Positions 15,530-25,353 of a DNA stretch of 64,000 nt are shown here, piece after piece (within the stretch, counting starts at the first letter, position 1; the number at the start of each line of letters is the position of its first letter). The position numbers were made by a program, and so were the translations under genes. The stretch is from assembly GCF_003663845.1 (NCBI RefSeq), contig NZ_RCCA01000001.1:4402001-4466000 (forward strand), given 5' to 3'. The DNA comes from Chryseobacterium sp. 7 (GTDB taxonomy: Bacteria > Bacteroidota > Bacteroidia > Flavobacteriales > Weeksellaceae). Under the pieces are notes generated by a model. It had not been told where the DNA came from and did not search any database. It was given only the letters and a program-made list of their open reading frames with translations.

Positions 15530-17650
15530 TCATTTCTCTAAAAATCTTTCCAGAATTTCCACTGCGCATTTCGGAAGATTGGTTCCTGGTCCGAAAATAA
15601 AATCGGCACCGTTGGCATACAGGAATTCGTAATCCTGTTGTGGAATTACTCCACCTACCACGATAGTAATATCATCTGCTCCTAGTTTGGACAGTTCTTC
15701 CACTACCTGCGGAACTAGTGTTTTGTGTCCGGCTGCTAATGAAGAAACTCCTAAAATATGAATATCGTTTTCTACAGCCTGTTTAGCAACTTCTTCCGGC
15801 GTTTGGAACAATGGAGCGACATCTACGTCAAATCCCATATCGGCAAATGCGGTTGCTACTACTTTTGCTCCTCTGTCGTGTCCGTCCTGTCCCATTTTAG
15901 CGACCATTAGTCTTGGGCGGCGTCCTTCTTCTTCTTCAAATTTCTGAGTCAGATGAAGGGCTTTTTCAAAGTATTCGTTTTTACCGGCATTCATTGCGTA
16001 TACACCAGAGATTGTTTTAATATTTGCTTTATATCTTCCAAAGGTTTCTTCCATGGCATCACTCATTTCGCCAAGGGTAACTCTTCTTCTTGCGGCTTCA
16101 ATGCATAATGCCAGAAGATTTCCTTTTCCTGTTTTGGCACTTTCGCGAATGTCATTCAGAATCTGTTCAACGGCTTCAGTATTTCTTTCTGCTTTGATTG
16201 TATTGAGTCTTTCGATCTGTTTTCTTCGAACTTCTGTATTATCAATGTCTAAGATTTCTATCTGATCCTGCTTTAGTGAGGATTTGAATGAATTAACTCC
16301 AATAATGAATTCTTCGCCACTATCGATCTTAGCCTGTTTTTTAGCAGCAGCTTCTTCAATTCTCATTTTCGGAATTCCAGCTTCGATCGCTTTGGTCATT
16401 CCTCCTTCCTGCTCTACCTCATCAATATACCTTATTGCTTCTTCAATCATTTGCTGGGTAAGGCTTTCTACAAGGTTACTTCCTCCCATTGGATCTACCA
16501 CATCACATATTCCGCTTTCCTGCTGAAGAATGATCTGTGTATTTCTTGCGATTTTTGCTGAATAATCTGTAGGAAGGGCAATAGCTTCATCCAGTGCATT
16601 AGTATGGAGAGACTGCGTTCCTCCTAATGCTGAAGATAGAGCTTCTATTGCTGTTCTTGTGATATTATTGAAGGGTTCCTGCTCTGTTAAAGACCACCCG
16701 GAAGTTTGTGAATGGGTTCTTAACGCCAGGGATTTTGGATTCTGAGGATTAAACTGTTTTAAAAGGGTTGCCCAAATGTATCTTGCGGCTCGCATTTTAG
16801 CAACTTCCATGAAATGATTCATTCCGATTGCCCAGAAAAAGGATAGTCTTGGAGCGAAATCATCTACGTTCATACCTGCCTTTATTCCTGTTCTTACATA
16901 TTCCAGACCGTCTGCCAGGGTGTAAGCCATTTCAAGAACCGGTGTAGCCCCTGCTTCCTGCATATGGTATCCGGAAATGGAAATGGAATTGAATTTTGGA
17001 ATGTTTTGCGAAGTATATTCAAAAATATCTGCAATGATCTTCATAGAAGGTGCCGGCGGATAGATGTAGGTATTTCTTACCATGAATTCTTTCAAAATAT
17101 CATTCTGAATGGTACCTGAAAGCAATTCCTGCTTTACTCCCTGTTCTTCTGCCGCTACAATATAGAAAGACAAAATAGGAAGTACGGCTCCGTTCATGGT
17201 CATGGATACTGAGATCTGATCTAACGGAATTTCATTGAAAAGGATTTTCATGTCTTCCACAGAATCTATGGCAACACCTGCTTTTCCTACGTCTCCTACC
17301 ACTCTTGTATGGTCAGAATCATATCCTCTGTGTGTTGCTAGGTCAAATGCTACGGAAAGTCCTTTCTGACCCGCGGCGAGGTTTCTTCTATAAAAGGCGT
17401 TAGATTCTTCAGCAGTAGAAAATCCTGCATACTGACGGATTGTCCAGGGTTTTTGAACATACATAGTGGAATACGGTCCTCTGAGATAGGGAGCAATTCC
17501 TGGAGAAGTCTGCGTTAATGATTCATCTTTTACATCTTTTTTGTCATAGGATGATTTGAGTTCAAGCCCGTCTTTTTCAAAATTGTAAATCTCTCTTTCC
17601 TGAGGTGATATACTAAAATCCGGTTTTTTCACAGAAATTGTCTTTCGCAT
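15530..17650 (-). CDS. scpA: methylmalonyl-CoA mutase large subunit
   Basis: Adenosylcobalamin-dependent interconversion of methylmalonyl-CoA and succinyl-CoA in propionate metabolism. At 706 aa it has the catalytic TIM barrel (RGPYSTMYVQKPWTIRQYAG near residues 57-76) and the C-terminal B12-binding domain with GQDGHDRGAKVVA (DxHxxG), GVSSLAAGH and VVGGVIP. The small subunit gene, usually directly upstream, is not here: the upstream neighbour is an insertion sequence and, beyond it, a protease gene. MeaB is encoded 6.4 kb away on the same strand. Confidence 0.95.
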   Translation of the reverse strand: MRKTISVKKPDFSISPQEREIYNFEKDGLELKSSYDKKDVKDESLTQTSPGIAPYLRGPYSTMYVQKPWTIRQYAGFSTAEESNAFYRRNLAAGQKGLSVAFDLATHRGYDSDHTRVVGDVGKAGVAIDSVEDMKILFNEIPLDQISVSMTMNGAVLPILSFYIVAAEEQGVKQELLSGTIQNDILKEFMVRNTYIYPPAPSMKIIADIFEYTSQNIPKFNSISISGYHMQEAGATPVLEMAYTLADGLEYVRTGIKAGMNVDDFAPRLSFFWAIGMNHFMEVAKMRAARYIWATLLKQFNPQNPKSLALRTHSQTSGWSLTEQEPFNNITRTAIEALSSALGGTQSLHTNALDEAIALPTDYSAKIARNTQIILQQESGICDVVDPMGGSNLVESLTQQMIEEAIRYIDEVEQEGGMTKAIEAGIPKMRIEEAAAKKQAKIDSGEEFIIGVNSFKSSLKQDQIEILDIDNTEVRRKQIERLNTIKAERNTEAVEQILNDIRESAKTGKGNLLALCIEAARRRVTLGEMSDAMEETFGRYKANIKTISGVYAMNAGKNEYFEKALHLTQKFEEEEGRRPRLMVAKMGQDGHDRGAKVVATAFADMGFDVDVAPLFQTPEEVAKQAVENDIHILGVSSLAAGHKTLVPQVVEELSKLGADDITIVVGGVIPQQDYEFLYANGADFIFGPGTNLPKCAVEILERFLEK

Positions 17651-17750
17651 TCCAATTATTTTTGTCCCCGTAAAGTTAATTTTTTTGAGCGAAACATGAA
17701 ACTTATGTTAACGTTCTGTTTTTCTCTATTTTAACGAAATAAAAAAGCCG

Positions 17751-17760
17751 GGCATTTGCC
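17751..17760. repeat. left target-site duplication of the insertion sequence
   Basis: GGCATTTGCC, identical to 19160-19169 on the other side of the element. IS4-family elements typically make duplications of about this length. Confidence 0.85.
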
Positions 17761-19159
17761 TAGTCATGGTCGGAAGAAATTTCCGACCATTTTTTATGTT
17801 TTAAGTTTTGAAGACTTTTGCAGGATCCCCCCCCGCAAATATTATTAAAATTGCGGTAATCATATCCCGAAGTTCCATAGCGATGCGTCTTTTAGCTGTT
17901 TTATATCCTAAATTGTTTACTTTTTTGTAAATCAAGAGCAGCATAGAAGCAATCATTGTCATGTAGAGCATTACTTCAATTCCGTTTTTATTGAGCGAAA
18001 CAAGATGGCTTAAATTCAACTCTTGTTTCATAAATCTGAAGAATACCTCAATATCCCACCTTTTACGGTAATAATCCGATATTTCTTTGGCAGAAAGTTC
18101 AAATTCGTTGGTTATGAACCAAAGTTCTTTAGCTGTTTTTTCATTTTTGATAACGATCAACCGAAAATATGTTTCTACTTTTTCTTCACGATGATGAATA
18201 TTTCCCCGTTTGTTTTGGATGGGTTTTCCGGTGTAAAGCTTCACTTTGCTGTCTTTAATAACTCCCCAATCATCCCATTTTATTGGGGTTTCTGTTTTAA
18301 TAAAAGATTCAATCTCTTCATATTTCCTGTTTTCTTTGGAACGGATAATAAATTTCAGAAGCTTTTCTTCAAAATCTTTCATCGTCCTTGTAGACTGGAT
18401 CCCTCTGTCTATGATATAAATATTATCATGATGATCTTCTTTTTTCACCTGGTTCAGAACAGCCTGGGCAAGAGCATTATCTTCTGTTGAGTATTTTTGC
18501 CCCGTAAAAACATCTACCGCTGATGGCAAAATTCCGTCAAATGAAAAACTGAATTTCACTAATTTTTTTCCACTTTTCTGATCAATTCCTTCTTTAAGCT
18601 TGTTACATGTATCAGCTACAATGGTACTGTCAACTCTGATTAAGTTGTATTTTTCGATTTCTGTCTTGGAATAAAGTTCCGAAAATCTTTCGTACATCTG
18701 TTCGTAGATTTCTAGGAAATAATTGGAATCAATTTTTGAAAGCCTCTCAGAAATTGAACTCCTTCGAATCTTTTCCTCTTCCCCTAAGCCAAATAACGCT
18801 TTGAATCCACTGCTATTAAAAGTATCTTCGAGTGTTCTTTGACTTAATTTTTCATTATCAAATATGCAATACAAAAGCAGGTAGAATATTTTTCTTCCAT
18901 GCAAAACTTTACTATAATAATCCACTTTTGTACTTGCGGAAAGGTGACTTAAAAGTGCTTCGGGAATAAATTCTAAAACATCTTTAAGTGATATTTTGTG
19001 ATCTTTAAAAACTGACATAAACAATTGATTATCAGCAATAAAGATACAAAAAATGAAACAATAAAACAAATTAAATAGTTGATAATCAATTAATTACAAT
19101 AATAATATTGAATATCTAAAAACAAAAAGTCGGAAGAAAAAATCTTCCGACCATGACTA
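17761..19159 (-). mobile_element. IS4-family insertion sequence, complete
   Basis: A 1399-bp element with terminal inverted repeats starting TAGTCATGGTCGGAAGA at both ends (17 identical bases) and flanked by 10-bp direct repeats. Just inside each end is a hairpin (GGTCGGAA/TTCCGACC on the left, GTCGGAAGA/TCTTCCGAC on the right), which may insulate the transposase from outside transcription. The ends are ambiguous by one base because a C precedes both. One intact transposase gene, no passenger genes. It interrupts the loop of a former GC-rich terminator. Confidence 0.93.
17801..19018 (-). CDS. IS4-family DDE transposase
   Basis: Cut-and-paste transposase of 405 aa when started at MSVFKDHKISLKD (19018); a further upstream ATG at 19069 gives a poor hydrophobic N-terminus. 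Catalytic aspartates are in DSTIVAD and in YIIDRGIQS, and the IS4 signature YREK is seen as YRKRWDIEVFFRFMK (Y-x2-R-x3-E-x6-K), supplying the third acid. The N-terminal region carries the DUF4372-like helical part (LEFIPEALLSHL). The frame is uninterrupted from end to end, so the element may be active. Confidence 0.94.
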   Translation of the reverse strand: MSVFKDHKISLKDVLEFIPEALLSHLSASTKVDYYSKVLHGRKIFYLLLYCIFDNEKLSQRTLEDTFNSSGFKALFGLGEEEKIRRSSISERLSKIDSNYFLEIYEQMYERFSELYSKTEIEKYNLIRVDSTIVADTCNKLKEGIDQKSGKKLVKFSFSFDGILPSAVDVFTGQKYSTEDNALAQAVLNQVKKEDHHDNIYIIDRGIQSTRTMKDFEEKLLKFIIRSKENRKYEEIESFIKTETPIKWDDWGVIKDSKVKLYTGKPIQNKRGNIHHREEKVETYFRLIVIKNEKTAKELWFITNEFELSAKEISDYYRKRWDIEVFFRFMKQELNLSHLVSLNKNGIEVMLYMTMIASMLLLIYKKVNNLGYKTAKRRIAMELRDMITAILIIFAGGDPAKVFKT

Positions 19160-19169
19160 GGCATTTGCC
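19160..19169. repeat. right target-site duplication of the insertion sequence
   Basis: GGCATTTGCC, second copy of 17751-17760. Joining the two flanks restores AAAGCCGGGC, loop ATTT, GCCCGGC then CTTT, an intrinsic terminator that followed the metzincin protease gene. Confidence 0.85.
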
Positions 19170-19197
19170 CGGCCTTTCTTATTGATAAATAGTCTCC

Positions 19198-22100
19198 TTA
19201 TTTTTTGATAAGCTTCGTATTGTACATATTTTTGTCATCTTTTATTGTGATCACATACATCCCTTTGATTAATGAAGCAACATTAATTCTTTGTCCATCA
19301 ATCTGTCCTTCCTGAGCTAATCTTCCGTCAGCAGTATAGATTTTATAGTCTGCTTTTCCTTTTAGATTTTTCACTTCTACGAAAGTATCTGCAGGGTTAG
19401 GATAAATTGAAATTTCAGATGATTTTACTCCGTTTGTTTCGTTTACGGCAAGCGTTTCAGAAATTTTTACAGGAAGATCCATTACACCTCCGGCACCTGA
19501 AGGAATTTGACCACATGTATCTACTAAATCTGAATTTGCATATTTAGTAACAACTCTCATTCTTAAGGTTTTATCTCCTGCATAAGCAGTGGCTGGCACT
19601 GTAAAGTTTGATGCTGCTCCCACAGCGCTATTTACAGAAACATTACTACTTCCTAATCCATAAATTCTTTCAGAAGTTTCAAAAACACCATTTCTGTTAT
19701 AGTCTATCCAAGCATTGATTCTTACCGGTTTTGATGGTAATTGTCCATAAGCACTTGAAATTACTGTTCTAAGATCTAAACTATATTGAGTTCCCTTAAC
19801 TAAATTAAGGGTCTTAGCTGGATTTTCACTAAGATCTTTATAAGATCTGTAAGAACCATCTGTATGAATTACAGTACCATTAAGTGATACTTGATATACT
19901 GTTGCATAGTCTGAAAGTCCGCTATTTAATATACAGTAATCAACACCTGTTTTTAAACCATTGGTTTTAAATGTATAATTATTAGAGAATGCTCCAGGTA
20001 CAGTATTTACAACGGCCGCAACCTGTACTTCATAATTTGTTTCGTCTTCAAGACCTGTTAATACCACTGAATTCGTTGGGCTTGTTACATTTGACCAAGT
20101 TGAAGCGCCTTGTTTTCTATAGTTAACAGAATACGTTGCTCCAGGTACGTTGTTCCAAGATGCTCTGGCAGTTGTTTTAAAGACTTCTGTGCTTATTGTT
20201 GTAAGCCCTGTTGGAGCCGCTGTTGGAGAAGTAGGAGCATCTGCAACAGTAACTTGAGGAGAAACAGCATAGAAAACGTTACCAATAGCTGATACTCTCA
20301 ATTTGATTGGTGTTGTAATTGTAGCTGGCATCTGTACCGTATAGCTACCTGTATTAGGTGTAGAAGCTACAAGATCTGTCCATGTTGTGCCATTATCAGA
20401 AGTATAATCTATTTTTACATTAGGTGAATTATAAGGAGCTGTATTGGTATTAGCTACTTCCCACTGAATAATGTTATTAGCATTTTTATATAATACTGAT
20501 GATGTAGTAAGTCCGTTAAATTTGAAAGGACCATCATTTCCAATTACGGTATTCACTTCTGAAGAAGACAACATTGGTCTTTGTGCGTTTTGATCCCTTA
20601 CAGTGATAGCATAACGTACAGTTCTAGGAATATAAGATACAGTCTCCCAGTTTGGGTTTGGATTATTTGCTGCATCAGTTTTATTGGTAAGAATACCATT
20701 CATTACCAAAGGAAAACTTGGGAAATATCTTCGTCCACTAGCTGTTCCAAAACGGGATCTTGTCAAAGCACCTTGTGAATTATATCCCCAGCCGCTATCT
20801 CCGGAGATTGTAGCATAATCATCTACGCTATCATTTTGCTCCCATGTATAATTAAGCGCATCACCTTCTGCATCTGTTGCAGTTGCATCAAGATAATAAG
20901 CTGTTCCTTTCGGCACTGTATATGCAGTAAGTGCACCTATTACTGGTGGTGTATTATTGGTTATATTCTCTGAAGTTCCACATGTTACCCTACTTTCCAA
21001 ATTTGTTAAAATCTGATCTATAGATTTATAATGGAAATAAGCATCTGAGGACATTTGAACATTATCACTTGTAATTCCAGCGTATCCCATAATGGTAGTT
21101 CCTCCTCCAGGCTCTACATTGGCTCCATACCCTTCTGATTTATTTGAGAACGTGTGATTACCTCCCAATTGATGTCCCATTTCATGAGCAACATAGTCTA
21201 TATCAAAAGAGTCTCCACTTGGAATACTATTGGCTGGTGAAGTAAACCCAGAACCTTTTCCCAGAGGTTCACTAGTTGTTGGGTCGTCACATACACAACC
21301 TACACAGCCAGCGTTACCTCCTCCCCCGGATGCACCAAATAAATGTCCTATATCATAGTTTGCATTGGTTACCTGAGCAGTTATAGCATTTTGAAGTTCG
21401 AGATTCCAAGCTCCGGCAGATCCAGTAGCTGCTGCGGAATAGGGATCTGTAGCAGGGTTTGTATAGATAATACTTGGAAAATCCTGAATAAGTAATTTTA
21501 TTCCAAAGTCTTTTTGAAATACTCCGTTTACACGGCTCATCGTGTTGTTAATTGCAACTAATGCAGGAGCTCTCTTTTGATCATCAGTAGCTGTAGCGGG
21601 TACACCTGCCAAATTCATAAAATATTGAGTATACTCCCCTGTAACAGAAATTGCTAATCTGTAAGTTCTGAATTTTGTACTGGATGGCCTACTGGTGATT
21701 CCTACATTAGAAAGATTTTTTTTTCCATTAGCTTCTAATGACTTTAGATCTTTAAAGTTCTTTTCGTCTGTAGAACATTCAAACCCATGTTCGCTCTCTG
21801 TTCTGTTTGTTTTATAAAAAACACCATAAACCTGCTTATCTGTACTAATAGGCTCTATAAACTGGAACTTTCCATCTTTGATAATCATAGACTGCATTTC
21901 AGTAGGTGCAGTACTGAATCTCACATATTTACCAGGATCATCAACTCCTACTCCTACGTAAGATCCCAGCTGATATCTGTCTGCCATAGATTTTTCCATA
22001 ACAGGATCACTGTAAACAGCAAATTTTTCAATTTTCCCTTCTGCTGTAGGTAGAGAAACAATAACAGCCTTAGCTCCTTTTCCTGTTTCTACAGCATCTT

Positions 22101-22263
22101 TTAAAATATTTCTAAGAGATTGCAAATCAAATCTGTAAGAGTACTGAACTTCTACTTCTTTCCTGATTTGCGATGTCTTTTGCGAGGCAGGTTCCCACCT
22201 CTGTGCATTGAAACTGGAAAGCCCAGCTGCCAGTGCACAAACTAGTAAAATTCTTTTTTTCAT
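19198..22263 (-). CDS. secreted metzincin (reprolysin-like) protease with fibronectin, GEVED and T9SS sorting domains
   Basis: A 1021-aa exported zinc endopeptidase. Signal peptide at residues 1-20 (MKKRILLVCALAAGLSSFNA), a propeptide to about residue 195, then the catalytic domain with the metzincin zinc site HEMGHQLGGNH at residues 360-370 and the Met-turn segment TTIMGYAG. A fibronectin type III domain follows (about 690-775), then a GEVED domain (RINAWIDYNRNGVFE) and a C-terminal T9SS type A sorting domain (ISIYPNPADTFVEVKNL to the end). It is probably secreted or cell-surface for protein degradation. Its natural terminator is split by the insertion sequence. Confidence 0.92.
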   Translation of the reverse strand: MKKRILLVCALAAGLSSFNAQRWEPASQKTSQIRKEVEVQYSYRFDLQSLRNILKDAVETGKGAKAVIVSLPTAEGKIEKFAVYSDPVMEKSMADRYQLGSYVGVGVDDPGKYVRFSTAPTEMQSMIIKDGKFQFIEPISTDKQVYGVFYKTNRTESEHGFECSTDEKNFKDLKSLEANGKKNLSNVGITSRPSSTKFRTYRLAISVTGEYTQYFMNLAGVPATATDDQKRAPALVAINNTMSRVNGVFQKDFGIKLLIQDFPSIIYTNPATDPYSAAATGSAGAWNLELQNAITAQVTNANYDIGHLFGASGGGGNAGCVGCVCDDPTTSEPLGKGSGFTSPANSIPSGDSFDIDYVAHEMGHQLGGNHTFSNKSEGYGANVEPGGGTTIMGYAGITSDNVQMSSDAYFHYKSIDQILTNLESRVTCGTSENITNNTPPVIGALTAYTVPKGTAYYLDATATDAEGDALNYTWEQNDSVDDYATISGDSGWGYNSQGALTRSRFGTASGRRYFPSFPLVMNGILTNKTDAANNPNPNWETVSYIPRTVRYAITVRDQNAQRPMLSSSEVNTVIGNDGPFKFNGLTTSSVLYKNANNIIQWEVANTNTAPYNSPNVKIDYTSDNGTTWTDLVASTPNTGSYTVQMPATITTPIKLRVSAIGNVFYAVSPQVTVADAPTSPTAAPTGLTTISTEVFKTTARASWNNVPGATYSVNYRKQGASTWSNVTSPTNSVVLTGLEDETNYEVQVAAVVNTVPGAFSNNYTFKTNGLKTGVDYCILNSGLSDYATVYQVSLNGTVIHTDGSYRSYKDLSENPAKTLNLVKGTQYSLDLRTVISSAYGQLPSKPVRINAWIDYNRNGVFETSERIYGLGSSNVSVNSAVGAASNFTVPATAYAGDKTLRMRVVTKYANSDLVDTCGQIPSGAGGVMDLPVKISETLAVNETNGVKSSEISIYPNPADTFVEVKNLKGKADYKIYTADGRLAQEGQIDGQRINVASLIKGMYVITIKDDKNMYNTKLIKK

Positions 22264-22342
22264 AATTACCTAAATAGTTTAGAATTAGTAAACTTTTAAT
22301 ATCCGTCATAAAAATAATAATTATAAACAATAACTCCACAAA

Positions 22343-22376
22343 AAAACCAGCTAATTTTTAATAAAAAGCCGGTTTT
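22343..22376 (-). terminator. terminator of the prolyl oligopeptidase gene
   Basis: Minus-strand stem AAAACCGGCT (22376-22367) and AGCTGGTTTT (22352-22343), with one G-T wobble, followed by T residues. Confidence 0.65.
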
Positions 22377-22400
22377 ATAGATACTGTATTTTTTTTAGAG

Positions 22401-24503
22401 TTATTTTTTTATTCCCATCTCAAATAAAGCAAATGAAATAAGATCCGCATTTTCACTGATCACCTGATCCGTAGCTCTTCCGGCACCATGACCTGCATTT
22501 TTTTCAATTCTTAAAATAATAGGATTTTTACATGCCTGCTTTTCCTGAAGTTCTGCTCCGAATTTGAATGAATGTGCCGGAACTACTCTGTCATCATGAT
22601 CACTGGTGATAATCATTGTTGATGGATAGCAAGTCCCTGCTTTTACATTATGTACAGGAGAATAGGATTTAAGATATTCAAACATTTCTTTACTGTCTTC
22701 TGCTGTACCATAGTCATAAGACCATCCTGCTCCAGCTGTAAATTTGTTATATCTCAACATATCCAATACTCCTACCCCAGGAAAGGCTACTCTTGCCAGA
22801 TCCGGTCTCATCGTCATTGTTGCTCCTACCAATAATCCTCCATTTGATCTTCCTGAAAGCGCCATGTATTCTTTTGAAGTATAGCCTTTATTTTGAAGGT
22901 ATTCTCCTGCAGCGATAAAGTCTTCAAAAACGTTTTTCTTCTGCTGTTTTGTACCTGCATCATGCCATTTTTTACCATATTCACCTCCACCACGGATATT
23001 GGGAACGGCATAGATACCACCATTTTCCATCCAGATAGCATTGACTACAGAGAATGACGGTTGTAAGCTGATGTTGAAACCTCCGTAAGAGTAAAGAATA
23101 GTTGGGTTTTTACCGTCTAGTTTAGTTCCTTTCTTATAGTTGATCATCATAGGAACTTTTGTACCGTCTTTTGAAGTATAGAATACCTGTTCTGAAACAT
23201 AATCATCCGGATTAAACTTCACTTTCGGTTTTTGATATACTTCAGATTTCCCTGAGTCTACATTGAATTTATATGTTGTTCCCGGTGTAATATAATTGCT
23301 GAAAGAAAAGTAAACATCTTTCTCTTTTTCTTTTCCTCCGAATCCTGAGATATTTCCTTTTCCTGGAAGTGTAATTTCTCTAACCAGTTTACCTGTTTTA
23401 TCAAACTGCTTCACCTGATCTATAGCATCAATCATATAGGTTGCAAAGAAATATCCTCCACCTGAAGAGATCCCCAATACGTTTTCTGTCTGTGGAATTA
23501 CGTCTTTCCATGTTGAAGGAGCCGGATTAGCAATGGTAGTTTTTACAAGACGCATATTCGGGGCGTCTTTATCTGTAAAAATGAAAAGATCATCACCTTG
23601 TGTATCTACGATGCTGGCATTGATGTCAAATCCACTCATAATTTGGACAAAGTCTCCTCCTTTTTGAAGGTCTTTTATGTACAGTTCATTCCCATTGGTA
23701 GCATTAGCTGCAGAAATGATAAGGTATCTCTGATCTTCAGAAACCCCTGCACCTAAGTATCTTCTTGGCGTTTTATCCCCCCCGAAAATCAATTTATCCT
23801 GAGATTGTTTTGTTCCCAGCTTGTGAAAGTATACTTTATGCTTATCCGTCATTCCGGAAAGTACGGTTCCTTCTTTTGGTTTATCGTAGCTTGAATAATA
23901 GAATCCTTCGTCTCCCTGCCAAGAAATTCCGCTGAATTTTACATCCAGTAACGTTTCATCAATCTGTTTTTTGGTAACAGCGTCTATGATGATAATTTTA
24001 TTCCAATCGCTTCCTCCTTCAGAAATAGAATAAGCGGCAAGATTCCCTTTTTTGTTGAAAGAAAGATTGGAAAGTGAAGTAGTTCCTTTTTCCGAAAATT
24101 TATTAGGATCTAAAAATACTTCTGTAGCATTGGTCTTGTTGTTTGTTCTGTACAAAACAGACTGTGCCTGCAAGCCATCATTTTTATAATAATAGGTATA
24201 ATCTCCTTCTTTGAAAGGGGCTGAAATTTTTTCATAGTTCCAGATATCTTTCAGCTGGCTTTTTATTTTATCCCTGAACGGAATTTTAGAAAGGTAATTC
24301 TGACTGTAAGTTACTTCTTCATCTACCCATTTTTTTGTAGGCTCAGAATCATTTTCAAGATCTCTGAAAGGATCAGAAACAGCAGTTCCAAAATAGGTAT
24401 CTGTCTGATTTCCTTTTAATGCTTTAGGGTAATTCATTTTCTGAGAATAAAAAGATGCTGAAAATAAGACTCCAGCTGTTAACAATATAGGCTTAAAATT
24501 CAT
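22401..24503 (-). CDS. prolyl oligopeptidase (S9A), exported
   Basis: Serine peptidase cleaving short peptides after proline. The 700-aa protein has an N-terminal signal (MNFKPILLTAGVLFSASFYSQ), the propeller region with many WxxD blades, and a C-terminal alpha/beta-hydrolase domain. The catalytic Ser is in SGRSNGG (about residue 553), the Asp in SDHDDRVVPAH (about 637) and the His in KNAGHGAGR (about 672). Length and order fit S9A closely. It stands alone between terminators, near other secreted protein-degrading enzymes. Confidence 0.95.
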   Translation of the reverse strand: MNFKPILLTAGVLFSASFYSQKMNYPKALKGNQTDTYFGTAVSDPFRDLENDSEPTKKWVDEEVTYSQNYLSKIPFRDKIKSQLKDIWNYEKISAPFKEGDYTYYYKNDGLQAQSVLYRTNNKTNATEVFLDPNKFSEKGTTSLSNLSFNKKGNLAAYSISEGGSDWNKIIIIDAVTKKQIDETLLDVKFSGISWQGDEGFYYSSYDKPKEGTVLSGMTDKHKVYFHKLGTKQSQDKLIFGGDKTPRRYLGAGVSEDQRYLIISAANATNGNELYIKDLQKGGDFVQIMSGFDINASIVDTQGDDLFIFTDKDAPNMRLVKTTIANPAPSTWKDVIPQTENVLGISSGGGYFFATYMIDAIDQVKQFDKTGKLVREITLPGKGNISGFGGKEKEKDVYFSFSNYITPGTTYKFNVDSGKSEVYQKPKVKFNPDDYVSEQVFYTSKDGTKVPMMINYKKGTKLDGKNPTILYSYGGFNISLQPSFSVVNAIWMENGGIYAVPNIRGGGEYGKKWHDAGTKQQKKNVFEDFIAAGEYLQNKGYTSKEYMALSGRSNGGLLVGATMTMRPDLARVAFPGVGVLDMLRYNKFTAGAGWSYDYGTAEDSKEMFEYLKSYSPVHNVKAGTCYPSTMIITSDHDDRVVPAHSFKFGAELQEKQACKNPIILRIEKNAGHGAGRATDQVISENADLISFALFEMGIKK

Positions 24504-24598
24504 ACTGATCGGTTTTTCTCAAAAATACGCAAAGTATGTGAAATAAAAAAAGCCCCGTTATATTGAGACTTTTTATTCTTTGTAATGAAATTTTTCTA

Positions 24599-25276
24599 CT
24601 ATTCACCGGCACCGAAGCTTTCAAAATAGAAATCAGTAAGATTGGTAACAATCTCATCCGGGCTCCCGTTCCAGTAGTATATTTTATCTCCTTCTTTCAG
24701 TTCGTATAGACTAAAGTTCTGGTCTGTAGTTACGGTTTTATCTGCATTTTTAAAATCCTGAGCTGCCTGAACTAAATATTTTTTCAGGTCTTCCGGTTTT
24801 ATTTTATTCAGATCTCCTTTGGGTCCGGAAATCAGTTTTGAGGGAACCAGGAAGTTTACAGAATAGCTTACTTCTGCAATTTTTTGTCCTTCCACGTATT
24901 CATTCGGAACCACTTTTACGTCTTTTACGGTAAGTTTTCCTTTTTTAAAATTATCAAACATTCCTCTGAAATAATCTTCCGCTTCTTTTTTACATGCTTC
25001 AGCCGTAGCTTTGGGAAAAGCAGAAAGGAAACTATCCACACTGCCATTCATCATTTCCTGCGATGTTTCTTTAAAATTCACCTGATACGCAATCTGCCCG
25101 TCTACTGTTGGTTTTAAATAGTCATTAAGCTTACCCAATGCAACCTCATCATTGTTGACGAAGGTTCCAAAGAATAGTTCAAAGGCTTCTTTAGGTTTCT
25201 TTACTTCAGTTTGAGCCATAAGCTGCTGTCCCATCATGGTAAGCATCAGCAGTAAAATAATTTTGCAGGTTTTCAT
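24599..25276 (-). CDS. exported protein of unknown function
   Basis: No family recognised with confidence. The 225-aa protein has a signal peptide (MKTCKIILLLMLTMMGQQLMAQ) and then a soluble alpha/beta sequence with many Lys and Glu residues. Segments such as KEAFELFFGTFVNNDEVALGKLNDYLKP and AEACKKEAEDYFRGMFDNFKKGKL give a helical first half, and YELKEGDKIYYWNGSPDEIV ends the protein. It is likely periplasmic. It has its own upstream region between the prfA terminator and the peptidase gene, and the neighbours do not suggest a task. Confidence 0.65.
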   Translation of the reverse strand: MKTCKIILLLMLTMMGQQLMAQTEVKKPKEAFELFFGTFVNNDEVALGKLNDYLKPTVDGQIAYQVNFKETSQEMMNGSVDSFLSAFPKATAEACKKEAEDYFRGMFDNFKKGKLTVKDVKVVPNEYVEGQKIAEVSYSVNFLVPSKLISGPKGDLNKIKPEDLKKYLVQAAQDFKNADKTVTTDQNFSLYELKEGDKIYYWNGSPDEIVTNLTDFYFESFGAGE

Positions 25277-25308
25277 AGTTTATATTTTGTTTCGTTATTG
25301 GGAAAAAC

Positions 25309-25334
25309 AAAGCCCCTGAAGAATCAGAGGCTTT
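25309..25334 (-). terminator. terminator of prfA
   Basis: Stem AAAGCCCCTGA (25309-25319) and TCAGAGGCTTT (25324-25334), one mismatch, 4-base loop, with a T-rich tail on the minus strand (TTTGTTTTT). Confidence 0.75.
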
Positions 25335-25353
25335 ATTTTTATTGGTTCTAATC

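Noticed and set aside
15384..15569. 61-aa minus-strand ORF between scpA and the M28 gene
   Set aside because: It overlaps the starts and ends of two certain genes in another frame and encodes a low-complexity basic peptide.
17761..22263. Composite transposon carrying the metzincin protease
   Set aside because: Only one IS copy is present in the window, and its direct repeats flank the IS alone.
24530..24580. Possible terminator between the secreted unknown and prolyl oligopeptidase genes
   Set aside because: AAAAAGCCCC and GAGACTTTTT pair poorly, with several mismatches.
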